This document shows, in pieces, positions 18,223 through 27,589 of a stretch of 64,000 nt of DNA. The notes beneath the pieces are model-generated. The model worked only from the letters and a program-made list of their open reading frames with translations. It did not search any database and was not told where the DNA came from. The translations under genes and the position numbers were made by a program. How positions within the stretch are numbered: position 1 is the first letter of the stretch; each line of letters opens with the position of its first letter. The stretch comes from Polyangium sp. 6x1 (GTDB lineage: Bacteria > Myxococcota_A > Polyangia > Polyangiales > Polyangiaceae). The stretch lies in assembly GCF_029946515.1 (NCBI RefSeq), contig NZ_JARZHH010000011.1, forward strand, positions 1 through 64,000, written 5' to 3'.

Positions 18223-19428
18223 TCAGCGCCGTGCAGGCTTCCGCGCCGCCACGAGCCCATCCCTCAATGTCGCTTTCGTCGTGATGCCCACGAGCTCCAG
18301 ATGGAGCTCCACCAGCGTGCGGGCCGCGGACGGCCCGAGGCCCGTGAGCACGACCCGCGCGCCGAGCAGCCCCACCGCTTTCGTCACGCGGACGAGCGCC
18401 TCCGCGACGGCCGCGTCCACCGACGGCACGCCCGTCACGTCGAGAATGGCGACCTCGGCCGCGTGCGTCACCACGCCTTCGAGCAGCGTCGCCATCATTT
18501 GCTCGGCCCGCGCGTGATCCACGCTCCCCACGAGCGGCATCAAGAGCACGCCGTCGCCGAGCGGCACGAGCGGCGTGGAAATCGCGCGGAGCATCTCCCG
18601 CTGCGCGCGAATGGTCTCCTCCTGCGAGGCCGCCGCCTGCGCGGCCCGCTCCGCCGCCAGCCGCTCCGTCACGTCCGTCAGCACCGCCTGCGAACGGACC
18701 ACGTTTCCTGCCTCGTCCTTGTCGGCGATCGCCGAGAGCATCACGTCGAGCGGCGACCCGTCCTTGCGGACGAATTGATACAGGATGTTGTCGCATCGGC
18801 CCGACTTGAAAAACGCCGGCAGGACGACCTCGCGCGCATACCGCGCCGAGTCCGGCGTCAAGAACTCCGTCGAGCGACGCCCGATCACCTCGTCCCGCGT
18901 GTATCCCATCGCCTCGATCCAGCGATCGTTCACCGCGCTGATCCGCCCTTGCGCGTCGATCGAATGCATCATCGCCGGCAGATGATCGAAGAGCCAATCG
19001 TGGTGCGCCTGGACATGATCGAGCGCATCGCGCAGGCTCGCGACCGATTGCCTCGCGAGGGACGTGGCGGCGCGCTCCGCCGCGTCCTCCAAAAACGACG
19101 CCGCCGCGCCGCCGATCTCCCGCTCGCTCGACGCGAGGGCGTGACGGACGAGGGCGCGCCGGACGACGCCGAGCGCGAGGAGGGCCGTATCGAGCGGAAT
19201 TCCCGTGATTTCCACGGTTTCGCTCAATATCGCCGCCACCGCCTCGACTTCGACGCCCTCGGCCCCGCGGAGCAGCCCGTCCACGAGCGGCGCGAGGATC
19301 GAAACGGGCGTGTTCGTCTCTCCACGCGCGGCGCGATCGTCAAAGTCCCGACACACTTCTTCCAGTATGGCTTCACGCTGGGAGAGCAGAGATCCAAGGG
19401 CGGCAGCGTGGCGCGGCGGGTACGGCAT
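18223..19428 (-). CDS. RsbR-like PAS-STAS regulatory protein (stressosome type)
   Basis: About 401 residues from ATG 19428. An alpha-helical N-terminal region (1-125) is followed by a PAS domain (about 130-260) with DHLPAMMHSIDAQGRISAVNDRW and GYTRDEVIGRRSTEFL. A short coiled linker then leads to a C-terminal STAS domain with VAILDVTGVPSVDAAVAEALVRVTKA and LLGARVVLTGLGP. The DVTGVPSVD loop is the phosphoryl-acceptor region of RsbR/RsbS proteins. It is likely a sensory stressosome component. No rsbS/rsbT kinase gene lies beside it. Confidence 0.88.
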   Translation of the reverse strand: MPYPPRHAAALGSLLSQREAILEEVCRDFDDRAARGETNTPVSILAPLVDGLLRGAEGVEVEAVAAILSETVEITGIPLDTALLALGVVRRALVRHALASSEREIGGAAASFLEDAAERAATSLARQSVASLRDALDHVQAHHDWLFDHLPAMMHSIDAQGRISAVNDRWIEAMGYTRDEVIGRRSTEFLTPDSARYAREVVLPAFFKSGRCDNILYQFVRKDGSPLDVMLSAIADKDEAGNVVRSQAVLTDVTERLAAERAAQAAASQEETIRAQREMLRAISTPLVPLGDGVLLMPLVGSVDHARAEQMMATLLEGVVTHAAEVAILDVTGVPSVDAAVAEALVRVTKAVGLLGARVVLTGLGPSAARTLVELHLELVGITTKATLRDGLVAARKPARR

Positions 19429-19451
19429 GAGCGCGCCGTTATAGGGGCTGC

Positions 19452-19500
19452 CGCGCGGTTTGAAAACGGTTGTTCGAACACCAAAGACTGTAATGTAAAT
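19452..19500. promoter_or_regulatory. Divergent promoter region with TGTTCGAACA palindrome
   Basis: Between the PAS-STAS gene (start 19428, minus) and the DUF4139/OmpA gene (start 19519, plus) lies an AT-rich 50-bp segment, unusual for this GC-rich window. It holds a perfect 10-bp palindrome TGTTCGAACA at 19471-19480 and TAATGT about 15 bp further on, which could be a -10 element for the plus-strand gene. The palindrome could be an operator shared by both genes. No transcription start is proven. Confidence 0.45.
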
Positions 19501-19518
19501 TCGTAGTAGACTTCGCCC

Positions 19519-21741
19519 ATGCGCGCTCTTTCCATCTCGATCCGGGCGCTCCTCTTCGCCCCTCTCGTCCTCCTCACGGCCTGCGCCACCCCGCTCGCTC
19601 ACGGCCCCTCGAAGGGCCTGCGGCTGCGCCACGTCGTCCTTTATCAGAATGGTCTCGGGTACTTCGAGCGCACGGGGGAGATGTCCTCGGACAAACTCGC
19701 GCTCCGGTTCCGCGAGCGCGAGGTCGACGACGTCCTGAAGAGCGTGGTCGTCATCGAGGAGGGGCTCGGCCCGAACGAGACGCCGTCGACCGTCAGCGCC
19801 CATTTGCCGCGCTCGGGCCGCGGCGCCTCGCCCGAGGAGCCGACCGAGCTCGAGCTCGTCTTCTCCCCGCGCCCGTCCCGCCCCGTCTCCATTGCGTACG
19901 CCGTCCCCACGGCCGCCTGGAAAGCCACGTATCGCATCATCCTGCCGACGAAGGAGCAAAAGGACCGCCGCGCGCTCCTGCAAGCGTGGGCGCTCATCGA
20001 CAACGTCGGCGACGAGGACTGGAACGGCGTGCGCGTCACGCTCGCGACGGGCGCGCCGCTCTCGTACAGCTCCGACCTCCGCTCGCCCACGATGATCGAG
20101 CGGCCCGAGCTCAAGGGCATTTACGGCCCGCAGGGCGGCGCCGTCGGCCCCGTGCTCGCCGAGAACGTCGCCAGCCGCGACAGCGACGGGGACGGCGTCC
20201 CCGATCGCGAGGACGCTTGTCCCAACGACCGCGGCACCGTGCATACCGATCCCAGGCTCGCCGGCTGCCCCTCGCACGTGCGCCTCACCTCGAGCGAGCT
20301 GCGTATCCTCCACGCCGTCCATTTCGACCGGAGCTCCGACGCCTTGAAGCCCATGGCGCAGCCGCTCCTCGACGAGGTCGCCAAGGCGCTCCTGGACCAC
20401 CCGCACATCGAGCTCCTCGAAATCGAGGGACACACCTCGACCGACGAGCCGAACCCGACCGATCTCGCGACGCGCCGCGCCTCGGCCGTACGGGCCGCGC
20501 TCGTCAAGCGAGGCGTCCCCTCCAGCCGGCTCTCGATACGCTCGTATGCCACGGACCGGCCCCTGGAAAGCAATACGACGGAGCCGGGGCGCACGAAGAA
20601 CCGGCGCGTCTCATTCAACATCACCAGGCACATCGGGAACGAAGAGAAAGATGCCACGACGACGGGGACGACCTCGCCCATCACGACGGAGGCCCTCGCG
20701 CGCGTGCCCGAGGGCGCGAGCCGTATCGACGCTTCGAGCGGCAGTTACCGCTACCAGATCGCGAACCCCGTCACGCTCGCCAAAAAATCGTCGGCGCTGA
20801 TCACGCTCATCAATCGACCGATGAACGGCGACGACGTCCTGCTTTATCGGCCCGACCCCGCGGCCCCGCAAAGCGCGACGCACCCCTTCCGCGCGGCCGA
20901 GATCGAGAACAAGAGCGACATCGGCCTGCAACCCGGCTCGGTCTCGATTTTCTCGGGTGGCACGTTCGTCGGCGAGGGCGTGATCACGCGCCTTTTGCCG
21001 GGCGAACGATCGACCATTCCCTACGCCGTCGACACGTCGACGCGCGTCGCGCAGGTCCGTGCCTCGCTCGACGAGCCCGTGCGCATCGTCGCCCTCGCCC
21101 GCGGCGTCCTGCGCGTCACGGACCGCCAGCGGCTCGTGACGACCTACGAGATCGAGCCCGGCCACAACGTGCCGAGCACGCTCGTCCTGCGGCACCCGAG
21201 GACCCCCGGGTACGAGCCGCTCGCGCTGCCCGAGGGCACCGAAAAAAACCCCGACGCTTATTTCATCCGCGTCGCGCTCACGCCGCTGAAGCCGCTCAAA
21301 ATCATCATCGAGGAGGCGCGCCCCGTCGAGCGGCAATGGCTCGTGCTCACGGCCGACGGCGAGCGGCTCGCGCTGTACCTGAAGGGCTCGGCGCTGCCCG
21401 AGGACACACAGAAACGAATGGCCCGCATCGTCGAGCTGCGCCGCGCGCTCGGCGCCGCAAACGACGAGCTCACTCGATTGCGAGACAAGCGGCAGGAAGC
21501 CGTCGATCGCGCCGTGGAGCTCCGCGAAAACGTGAAGGCGATCGAGAAGACGCCCCAGGCCGACAAGCTCCGCAAGATGTTGCTCGAACGGCTCGAAGGC
21601 GTGACGAAGGCTGGCGACGAGCTTGCCGTGAAGATCACCCAGCGGAGCGACGACGCGGCCATCGCCCGCGCCGAGCTCGACGACGCCGTGCGCGACCTCG
21701 TCATCCAGGAGGACGCGAAGGCGGCCGGCGGAACACCCTGA
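19519..21741 (+). CDS. DUF4139-type lipoprotein with inserted calcium-repeat and OmpA domain
   Basis: The 740-residue protein has a lipoprotein signal (LVLLTAC). Residues about 35-200 resemble the N-terminal half of DUF4139/mucoidy-inhibitor proteins (VVLYQNGLGYFERTGEM, VPTAAWKATYRI, WNGVRVTLATGAP). A thrombospondin-type-3 segment (DSDGDGVPDREDACP) follows, then a full OmpA-like peptidoglycan-binding domain (LRILHAVHFDRSSD, IEIEGHTS-like, ATRRASAVRAALVKRGV). The DUF4139 barrel resumes afterwards, and a coiled coil of about 100 residues closes the protein. The insertion would tether the protein to the cell wall. Its stop abuts the convergent priA stop. Confidence 0.82.
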   Translation: MRALSISIRALLFAPLVLLTACATPLAHGPSKGLRLRHVVLYQNGLGYFERTGEMSSDKLALRFREREVDDVLKSVVVIEEGLGPNETPSTVSAHLPRSGRGASPEEPTELELVFSPRPSRPVSIAYAVPTAAWKATYRIILPTKEQKDRRALLQAWALIDNVGDEDWNGVRVTLATGAPLSYSSDLRSPTMIERPELKGIYGPQGGAVGPVLAENVASRDSDGDGVPDREDACPNDRGTVHTDPRLAGCPSHVRLTSSELRILHAVHFDRSSDALKPMAQPLLDEVAKALLDHPHIELLEIEGHTSTDEPNPTDLATRRASAVRAALVKRGVPSSRLSIRSYATDRPLESNTTEPGRTKNRRVSFNITRHIGNEEKDATTTGTTSPITTEALARVPEGASRIDASSGSYRYQIANPVTLAKKSSALITLINRPMNGDDVLLYRPDPAAPQSATHPFRAAEIENKSDIGLQPGSVSIFSGGTFVGEGVITRLLPGERSTIPYAVDTSTRVAQVRASLDEPVRIVALARGVLRVTDRQRLVTTYEIEPGHNVPSTLVLRHPRTPGYEPLALPEGTEKNPDAYFIRVALTPLKPLKIIIEEARPVERQWLVLTADGERLALYLKGSALPEDTQKRMARIVELRRALGAANDELTRLRDKRQEAVDRAVELRENVKAIEKTPQADKLRKMLLERLEGVTKAGDELAVKITQRSDDAAIARAELDDAVRDLVIQEDAKAAGGTP

Positions 21742-24012
21742 TCAGAGCATCGCCACGGGATCGACGTCCACCACGACCCGCACGCGCCGATCGATTTCCG
21801 GGATCGCCGCCGCCGCCGCCTGGGTCGCGGCCCGGAGCGCGCGCCGATCCTTGGAGCGCAAAAGAACACGGAATCGATATCGGCCTCGCAGCCGCGCGAG
21901 CGGCGCCGCCGCGGGGCCGAGGACCTCGACGACGCGCGACTGCCCCTCGGGCGAGGTCTTCGCGTGCGCCGCGATCACGCCCGCCGCGCGCCGCGCCGCC
22001 TCCTCGTCGAGCGCGTCGACCCGGAAGAGCGACAGACGCGAAAAGGGCGGATACCCGACCTCCGCCCGATCGGCGAGCTCGTGCTCCAGGAATGCGTTCA
22101 CGTCGTGCCGTTTCGCGAATTGCACGGCAGGCTGCTCGGGATTGCGCGTCTGAATGATCACCCGGCCCGGACGCTCCCTCCTTCCGGCGCGCCCCGCCAC
22201 CTGCACGAGGAGCTGAAACCCCCGCTCCGACGCGCGAAAATCCGGCAAGGAGAGCGCCGCATCCGCATTGAGGACGCCGACGAGCGTCACATTGCCGAGG
22301 TCGTGCCCCTTCGTGACCATTTGCGTGCCCACGAGCACGTCGATCTCGCCCGCCCGCATCTTCGCGAGGATCGCCTCCGCCTTCGCGCCGTCGGCCACGT
22401 CCCGGTCGAGCCGCGCCACGCGGGCCGTGGGAAATGCCTCCGCGATCGTCTCCTCGAGCCGCTCCGTCCCGAGCCCTTCGAGCGCGAGCGCGGGCGCTTT
22501 GCACTCCGAGCATGCCGCGGGCATCGGCCCTTCCCAGTCGCAATAATGGCACCGCATGCGCCCGCCCCGCGCCCGGTGAAACGTGAGCGCCACGGAGCAA
22601 GCGAGGCACGTCGCCACGTGCCCGCACGACTCGCACACGACGCTCGGCGCGAAGCCGCGTCGATTGAGGAACAGGATCACCTGCTCCCCCGCCGCGAGCG
22701 TCTTCTCCAGGGCGCGATGCAGAGGGAGCGAGATGAGCTTGTTCCCCGTCGGTCCCGCTCCAATGCGGCGCAGATCGACCGTCGTCACCTCGGGCAACGT
22801 CGCCTCGCGGTGCGCGCGGTCGGGCAGGTGCAATTCGACGAGTTTGCCCTGACGCACGAGGTGCACCGATTCGAGCGACGGCGTCGCCGAGCCGAGCACG
22901 GCCACGGCCGCCGCCCGATGCGCTCGGAGCAAGGCCATGTCGCGGGCGTGATAACGCACGCCCTCCTCTTGCTTGAACGATCCGTCGTGCTCCTCGTCGA
23001 CGATGATGAGCCCGAGGTTCGCGACGGGCGCGAAGATCGCCGAGCGCGCCCCGATCGCCACGCGCACGGCCCCCGTCCGCACGCGCTTCCACATCGCGTG
23101 CCGATCCGACTCCGACAAACCGCTGTGCAAGACGGCGAGATCATCGCCGAAGCGCGCCCGGAAACGCGCCACGAGCTGCGGCGTGAGCGCGATCTCGGGC
23201 ACCATCACGATCGCGCCTCGCCCCCGCGCGAGGCAGCCCGCGATGGCCCGCAGATACACCTCGGTCTTTCCCGAGCCCGTCACACCAAAAAGCAAAAAGG
23301 CCGCCGATTTCCCTTCCGACAGCGCCGCCTCGATCCGCGCCTCGGCCGCGCCTTGCGCCTCGTTCAGCGCCGGCGGCTCGTCGCGCGGCTCGGGGCTCGC
23401 GAAAAACGCGTCCCGCGGCGGCTCCCGCTCCTCGGTCACCACGAGCCCGAGCTTCGCGAGTTTCTTCACCGCGGCCCGCGCATTGCCGAATTTCTCTTCG
23501 AGCCGCGCGATCGGCATTTCCCCGTTCGACCGGAGGAGGGCGAGCACCGACGCGGCTTGCCCGCGCAGCGCCCCCGGCTCCTCCACGGCGTCTGTCGGCC
23601 GCGCATACACAATCTTGCGCCCGCCCACCTGCTTCACGCGCGAGAGCGTGCCCGGCAGCTCGCCCTGTGCTTCGAGCGCGCGCACGTCCTCGCGCTCGAC
23701 GGCCGGAAGCGCGAGCCGGAGGACCTCGCCGATCGGCGCGAAATAATACGACGAGAGCTCGCGCAAAAACGAGAGCAGCTCCGGCGGCAGGACCGGCTCG
23801 GGATCAACGACCGCCGTGATGGGCTTGAGCCGCACGCCCTCGGGCGCCGCGCCCTCGGACGTCGTGAGGACCACGCCGAGGACCTTCTTTCGACCGAACT
23901 CGACGAGCACGCGCGCGCCCGGACGAACCGAGGCGGCGAGCGCGAGCGGGACCTCGTAGGAAAAGGCCCGCGCGAGCGGGACGGGGACGGCGACCTCGCA
24001 GAGGAGGGGCAT
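21742..24012 (-). CDS. priA: Primosomal replication restart helicase PriA
   Basis: About 756 residues from ATG 24012; longer in-frame starts give an unlikely basic leader. PriA restarts stalled replication forks. Present in order are the N-terminal DNA-binding domain (YEVPLALAASVRPGARVLVEFG), Walker A GVTGSGKTEVYL, the DEAH-type VDEEHDGSF, the zinc-binding cysteine array (CESCGHVATCLAC, CHYCDWEGPMPAACSEC), GTERLEETI, and helicase motifs V/VI with QMVTKGHD and QVAGRAGR. Cysteine spacing is complete, so it is likely functional. Its stop codon immediately adjoins that of the convergent gene. Confidence 0.97.
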   Translation of the reverse strand: MPLLCEVAVPVPLARAFSYEVPLALAASVRPGARVLVEFGRKKVLGVVLTTSEGAAPEGVRLKPITAVVDPEPVLPPELLSFLRELSSYYFAPIGEVLRLALPAVEREDVRALEAQGELPGTLSRVKQVGGRKIVYARPTDAVEEPGALRGQAASVLALLRSNGEMPIARLEEKFGNARAAVKKLAKLGLVVTEEREPPRDAFFASPEPRDEPPALNEAQGAAEARIEAALSEGKSAAFLLFGVTGSGKTEVYLRAIAGCLARGRGAIVMVPEIALTPQLVARFRARFGDDLAVLHSGLSESDRHAMWKRVRTGAVRVAIGARSAIFAPVANLGLIIVDEEHDGSFKQEEGVRYHARDMALLRAHRAAAVAVLGSATPSLESVHLVRQGKLVELHLPDRAHREATLPEVTTVDLRRIGAGPTGNKLISLPLHRALEKTLAAGEQVILFLNRRGFAPSVVCESCGHVATCLACSVALTFHRARGGRMRCHYCDWEGPMPAACSECKAPALALEGLGTERLEETIAEAFPTARVARLDRDVADGAKAEAILAKMRAGEIDVLVGTQMVTKGHDLGNVTLVGVLNADAALSLPDFRASERGFQLLVQVAGRAGRRERPGRVIIQTRNPEQPAVQFAKRHDVNAFLEHELADRAEVGYPPFSRLSLFRVDALDEEAARRAAGVIAAHAKTSPEGQSRVVEVLGPAAAPLARLRGRYRFRVLLRSKDRRALRAATQAAAAAIPEIDRRVRVVVDVDPVAML

Positions 24013-24103
24013 GGATGCCGGAGAGGTATCAGGTTTTCGGAGGTCGTGCACCCGGGAGGACGAGCGGGCACGTCCACACGCGGGACGTGTTAACCTCGAC
24101 CGC

Positions 24104-24655
24104 ATGACGCGAGACCAGCGCGGCCTCCTCGATTACCTTGGTGACGACGCCGAGCGACCGTTCCTGCTCGACGCGATGAATGGCGCGCTCGACGACGAAA
24201 AGCGCCTCGCCTATGCGGCGCTGCTCGATGGCCACGATCCCGAGCGCGCCGCGTGGCTGCGGCTCGCGGTCGCGCTGCACGAGAGCGCCGCCGAGGATCC
24301 GGCGACCCGCGCACGATTCAGCGAGCTCTCGCGCCTCGTCTCCCGCGACTGGACGGACCTCCTCGGCCGCAACGAGATCCTGAATTGCGGCAGCGCCAAA
24401 CAAGAGAAGCGTTACGTCCGGTTCACGTTCGCATGCCCCGAGCGCTGGGAGACACTCGCGCCGACCGAGGAGGCCTCCGTGCGCTTCTGCGGCCGCTGCC
24501 AGGAGCGCGTCTATCTCTGCAATCGCGGAGCCGACGCAGCGGCGCACGCCGAGGCGGGGCGCTGCATCGCGGTGCCCCGGGAGCGATCGCTGGTTTTGGG
24601 GAGGCCCGATCCGAATGGCGACTGGGCCAACGCCATGTTCCCCGGCGACGACTGA
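24104..24655 (+). CDS. Hypothetical protein, TIGR02996-like, with Cys-rich C-terminus
   Basis: The 183-residue soluble protein has an N-terminal part (LLDAMNGALDDEKRLAYAALLDGHDPERAAWLRLA) that resembles the TIGR02996 repeat-companion motif common in Polyangiales. The C-terminal part has FACPERWETLAP, then RFCGRCQERVYLC and a late GRCIAV, suggesting a zinc-binding knuckle. It begins at ATG 24104, 91 bp from the divergent priA start, and the two may share a promoter region. The biological role of this family is unknown. Confidence 0.72.
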   Translation: MTRDQRGLLDYLGDDAERPFLLDAMNGALDDEKRLAYAALLDGHDPERAAWLRLAVALHESAAEDPATRARFSELSRLVSRDWTDLLGRNEILNCGSAKQEKRYVRFTFACPERWETLAPTEEASVRFCGRCQERVYLCNRGADAAAHAEAGRCIAVPRERSLVLGRPDPNGDWANAMFPGDD

Positions 24656-24661
24656 TTCGTT

Positions 24662-26116
24662 TCAGCCGCCCGTCGTGAGCTGGAGCATCACGAGCCCGGC
24701 CACCATCGCCGCCGCGAGCAGCAGAATCGCCCCGGCATACCCGCCCTCCGACGCCTCGCGCGGCGCGATCTTCATGAGCGCGCCGGCCTCACCCTGCGAT
24801 TTCAGCGCCTTGCGCCGCTTCTTCGCGAGCCGCTTCTCCCGCTCCGCAGGATCGAGCGATCTCGCCTGCCGCACCCCGCTCGGCGGAGCGTCGGCGACCG
24901 CTTCCTTCCGCGGCACCACGCGCTGCGTGGGCGGCGTCGGCGTGTGGTTCGGGTTTTTCTGGGCCGCATTGCCGTTCGCCGGCCGCGCGCGCTTGCCGAT
25001 CGGCGTGATCACCGCGACCGGGCCGCGCTCGATCGCCTCGATCGCGCGCTGCCGCGCCCTCCGCTCGGAGATCAGCTCCTTGCCGAAATGGTGCGTGAGC
25101 CACGCGCCGAACTGGATCGAGCTCGTGAGCATGCGCGTCTTCGCGGCGTATGCTTCGATGTCGCGCAGCATCGCCGCGGCCGTGGGATATCGCTCGCCCT
25201 CGTCCCTCGCGAGCGCGCGCCGCACGATGCCGAAGAGCTCCTCCTCCTCGGGCAAACCCCGGCTCGGCAGCTCCGGGATCTCGGCCCTGCGCGAAGCCTG
25301 GAGCAACGATTCTCCGGGCTGCGCCTTGTAAAGACGCCTGCCCGCGAGCAGCTCCCACAGAATGATCCCGACGGCGAAGACGTCCGAGGTCGCGGTGAGC
25401 GCCTCGCCCCGCGCCTGCTCGGGGCTCATGTACCCGGCTTTGCCCTGGAACGCCGTATCCACGCCCTCCACGGTGCCCGCCCGCGCGATCCCGAAATCGC
25501 AGAGCTTGACCTCGCCCTCGAAGCTCACGAGCACGTTCGCCGGCGAGACGTCGCGGTGCACGATGCCGAGCGGCGCGCCGGCCTCGTCCTTCAATCGATG
25601 CGCGTAATCGAGCCCGCAGAGGACCTCGCCCACGAGCATGAGCGAATACGCGACCGGAAACGGCACCTTCGCCGCGGCGGCGCGGCGCAAGAGCTCGCGC
25701 AGATCGAACCCCTCGACGTACTCCATCGCGAGGTACAGGCTCTCGCCATCGCGCCCGAGGTCGTGGACCTCGACGACGTTCTTGTGGCGGAGCAGGCTCG
25801 TGATCCGCGCCTCCTCGGCGAGCATCTCCGCCATGCGCGCGTCGTGCGCGAGCTCGGGCAGGACCTCTTTGATGACGCAGAGGCGAAACGCCCCGAGCTC
25901 CGTCTTGCGGCGGGCGAGATAGACGTTCGCCATGCCGCCGTAGCCGATCCGCTCGAAGAGCGTGTACGGGCCGAGCTTGCAAGGCAATCGCCGGCTCGCG
26001 CGCTGCTTCCGGCGCGAGGACGGAACGGCGGAGGGCGGGGGCGTGGGGGTCGGTTGGGCAGCGAGCGCGGCGGTCACGACACGTCCCCCATGCCAGAGGG
26101 CCGGGGGACGGGCCAA
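24662..26116 (-). CDS. Eukaryotic-like Ser/Thr protein kinase with C-terminal membrane helix
   Basis: The 484-residue protein is a PknB/Hanks-type kinase. The kinase domain (about 45-320) shows YTLFERIGYGGMANVYLA (Gly loop), CVIKE (catalytic Lys), HRDVSPANVLVS (catalytic loop), KLCDFGIARA (DFG) and GYMSPEQARGE (APE region). An unstructured Arg/Lys/Pro-rich linker leads to one C-terminal transmembrane helix (GAILLLAAAMVAGLVML). The catalytic domain faces the cytoplasm, and no extracellular sensor is present. ATG 26116 may be too far upstream; a start about 15 codons later is possible. This kinase class is strongly expanded in myxobacteria. Confidence 0.93.
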   Translation of the reverse strand: MARPPALWHGGRVVTAALAAQPTPTPPPSAVPSSRRKQRASRRLPCKLGPYTLFERIGYGGMANVYLARRKTELGAFRLCVIKEVLPELAHDARMAEMLAEEARITSLLRHKNVVEVHDLGRDGESLYLAMEYVEGFDLRELLRRAAAAKVPFPVAYSLMLVGEVLCGLDYAHRLKDEAGAPLGIVHRDVSPANVLVSFEGEVKLCDFGIARAGTVEGVDTAFQGKAGYMSPEQARGEALTATSDVFAVGIILWELLAGRRLYKAQPGESLLQASRRAEIPELPSRGLPEEEELFGIVRRALARDEGERYPTAAAMLRDIEAYAAKTRMLTSSIQFGAWLTHHFGKELISERRARQRAIEAIERGPVAVITPIGKRARPANGNAAQKNPNHTPTPPTQRVVPRKEAVADAPPSGVRQARSLDPAEREKRLAKKRRKALKSQGEAGALMKIAPREASEGGYAGAILLLAAAMVAGLVMLQLTTGG

Positions 26117-26137
26117 GAAACGGCAAAACGAGAGCGG

Positions 26138-27589
26138 CTAGAAGAAGAGCTCTCGCTGGCTCGGCGTGAGCGCGGGCACCTTGGGCGTCTTCTTGTTGCT
26201 GCCGAAGACGATGAACGGCTCGTCGCGCTCCGGGCCCGTCAAGCGCTCGTAGATCGCGTCGAGCGAGAGCAGAATGCCCGCGCTGAACTGCGCCGACGCG
26301 CTGTAGAACGGATCCTGGATCTGGCTCTTCGGGCTGAGGTTCGAGGCGACGTTGTCGTAGCCGAGCGAAATGCCCCATTCGACCATGGGGAAGTAGGTGA
26401 GGCCGACGCTGAACGCGGTGGAGAGCGCGTAATTCGGCGCCTCGACGTCCTGGTGCATGACGCACGCCGGACCCGTGGTGATCACGGCCTGATCGGTGCA
26501 GTCCACGCCGGTGCCGCCGCCGCCGGCTTCGTTCAGGATGCGGTAATTGAGGCCGCCGGCGACGAAAACCTGGAGCTGGCGGCCGAAGATGTTCTCGTCG
26601 AAAAAGATGAACGCGCTCGGACGAACGCTGTTCGTGTCGAGGAACCGGCCGCCGAGGACGTCATTGGGTCGCGAGAAGCCTGCGAGGTTCTGCTCCAGGT
26701 TCTTCGCCGCGATGTCGGGGTTCGTCGGGACGTCCGCGCGCGTGAAGCGGTGGTCGTACCGGACGCCGACGCCGAGGAGGATCGAATCGAGGAACGAGGC
26801 GTCCTTGCCGCGGATCGGGATGTTGAGGAACGCCGTCGCCCGCGGCGAGACGCCGAGGTAGATGCCCGATCCGTACGAATTCTTGGAGGTGGGGAGCGTG
26901 AACGTCGCGTTGAAGTTCGTCGCGAACGACCATTCCTTGTCCGCGCTCTCCCAGATGGGCTTGCTCAAGACGAACGCGACCGAGGTGTCGCGGAGCTGCG
27001 TCTCGTGAAGCTTCTTCGTGCTGCCGTTCGTGAGCTCGGTATCGAAGCCGAAGCCGGCCGCCACGCGGAGCGAATACCCGCGCGACGTGCCGTCGGCGAG
27101 CTTGGGCTCGAGGAGGTAGTAGTTCAGCGTGAGCCCGAGGCCCGTCACGAACTCCTCGTTCTCGCCGCCGATGTTGTCACGCCCGAGCCCGAGGGCCGTC
27201 GTGGTGACCGAGTTGTTCCAGTTGAGGTTCGTGCCGCGCCAGCGCACGCGCGGCGGCGCCTTCTTCGGCGTCACGCCCGCATCCGCGCCCGGCCCCGGCG
27301 GCTGCACCGTGAGCATCGGCTCCTGCCCCGGAGGCGGCGGCGGATTGAGCGGCGTCGTGGTGTTGCCCGTGAGGTACGGCGGGAGCGTGACCGGCGGCGG
27401 AGCGTCGGGCGCCCCGGCCGGATCCCCCGGCGGAGGCGGGGGCGGCGGCGCGTCCGGGTTCGGGGAGGGAGGCGGCGCGCTCGGGTCCGCCTGATCCGCG
27501 CCCGCGGCCGGCGCCGGCTGTGCCAGCGCCGAGGCCTGCCCGAAGAGCCCCACGCCGAGGGCAAAGACGATCCCGAGACGATGCTTCAT
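26138..27589 (-). CDS. Outer-membrane beta-barrel-like protein with Pro-rich N-terminus
   Basis: About 483 residues from ATG 27589. A Sec signal peptide (IVFALGVGLFGQASALAQ) precedes a Pro/Ala-rich linker of about 75 residues. The remainder alternates amphipathic strands typical of a barrel (GLGLTLNYYLLEP, SLRVAAGFGFDTEL, ILLGVGVRYDHRF, GGLNYRIL, VGLTYFPMVEWGISLGYD). It does not end in the usual aromatic residue pattern alone but in LTPSQRELFF, with a terminal Phe. The role is unknown. It lies 22 bp downstream of the kinase gene's stop-side boundary region but has its own start and 300-bp leader. Confidence 0.72.
   Translation of the reverse strand: MKHRLGIVFALGVGLFGQASALAQPAPAAGADQADPSAPPPSPNPDAPPPPPPPGDPAGAPDAPPPVTLPPYLTGNTTTPLNPPPPPGQEPMLTVQPPGPGADAGVTPKKAPPRVRWRGTNLNWNNSVTTTALGLGRDNIGGENEEFVTGLGLTLNYYLLEPKLADGTSRGYSLRVAAGFGFDTELTNGSTKKLHETQLRDTSVAFVLSKPIWESADKEWSFATNFNATFTLPTSKNSYGSGIYLGVSPRATAFLNIPIRGKDASFLDSILLGVGVRYDHRFTRADVPTNPDIAAKNLEQNLAGFSRPNDVLGGRFLDTNSVRPSAFIFFDENIFGRQLQVFVAGGLNYRILNEAGGGGTGVDCTDQAVITTGPACVMHQDVEAPNYALSTAFSVGLTYFPMVEWGISLGYDNVASNLSPKSQIQDPFYSASAQFSAGILLSLDAIYERLTGPERDEPFIVFGSNKKTPKVPALTPSQRELFF

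Noticed and set aside
24104-24655. Phage or plasmid origin of the Cys-rich hypothetical
   Set aside because: Base composition and codon use match its neighbours and there are no mobile genes around it.
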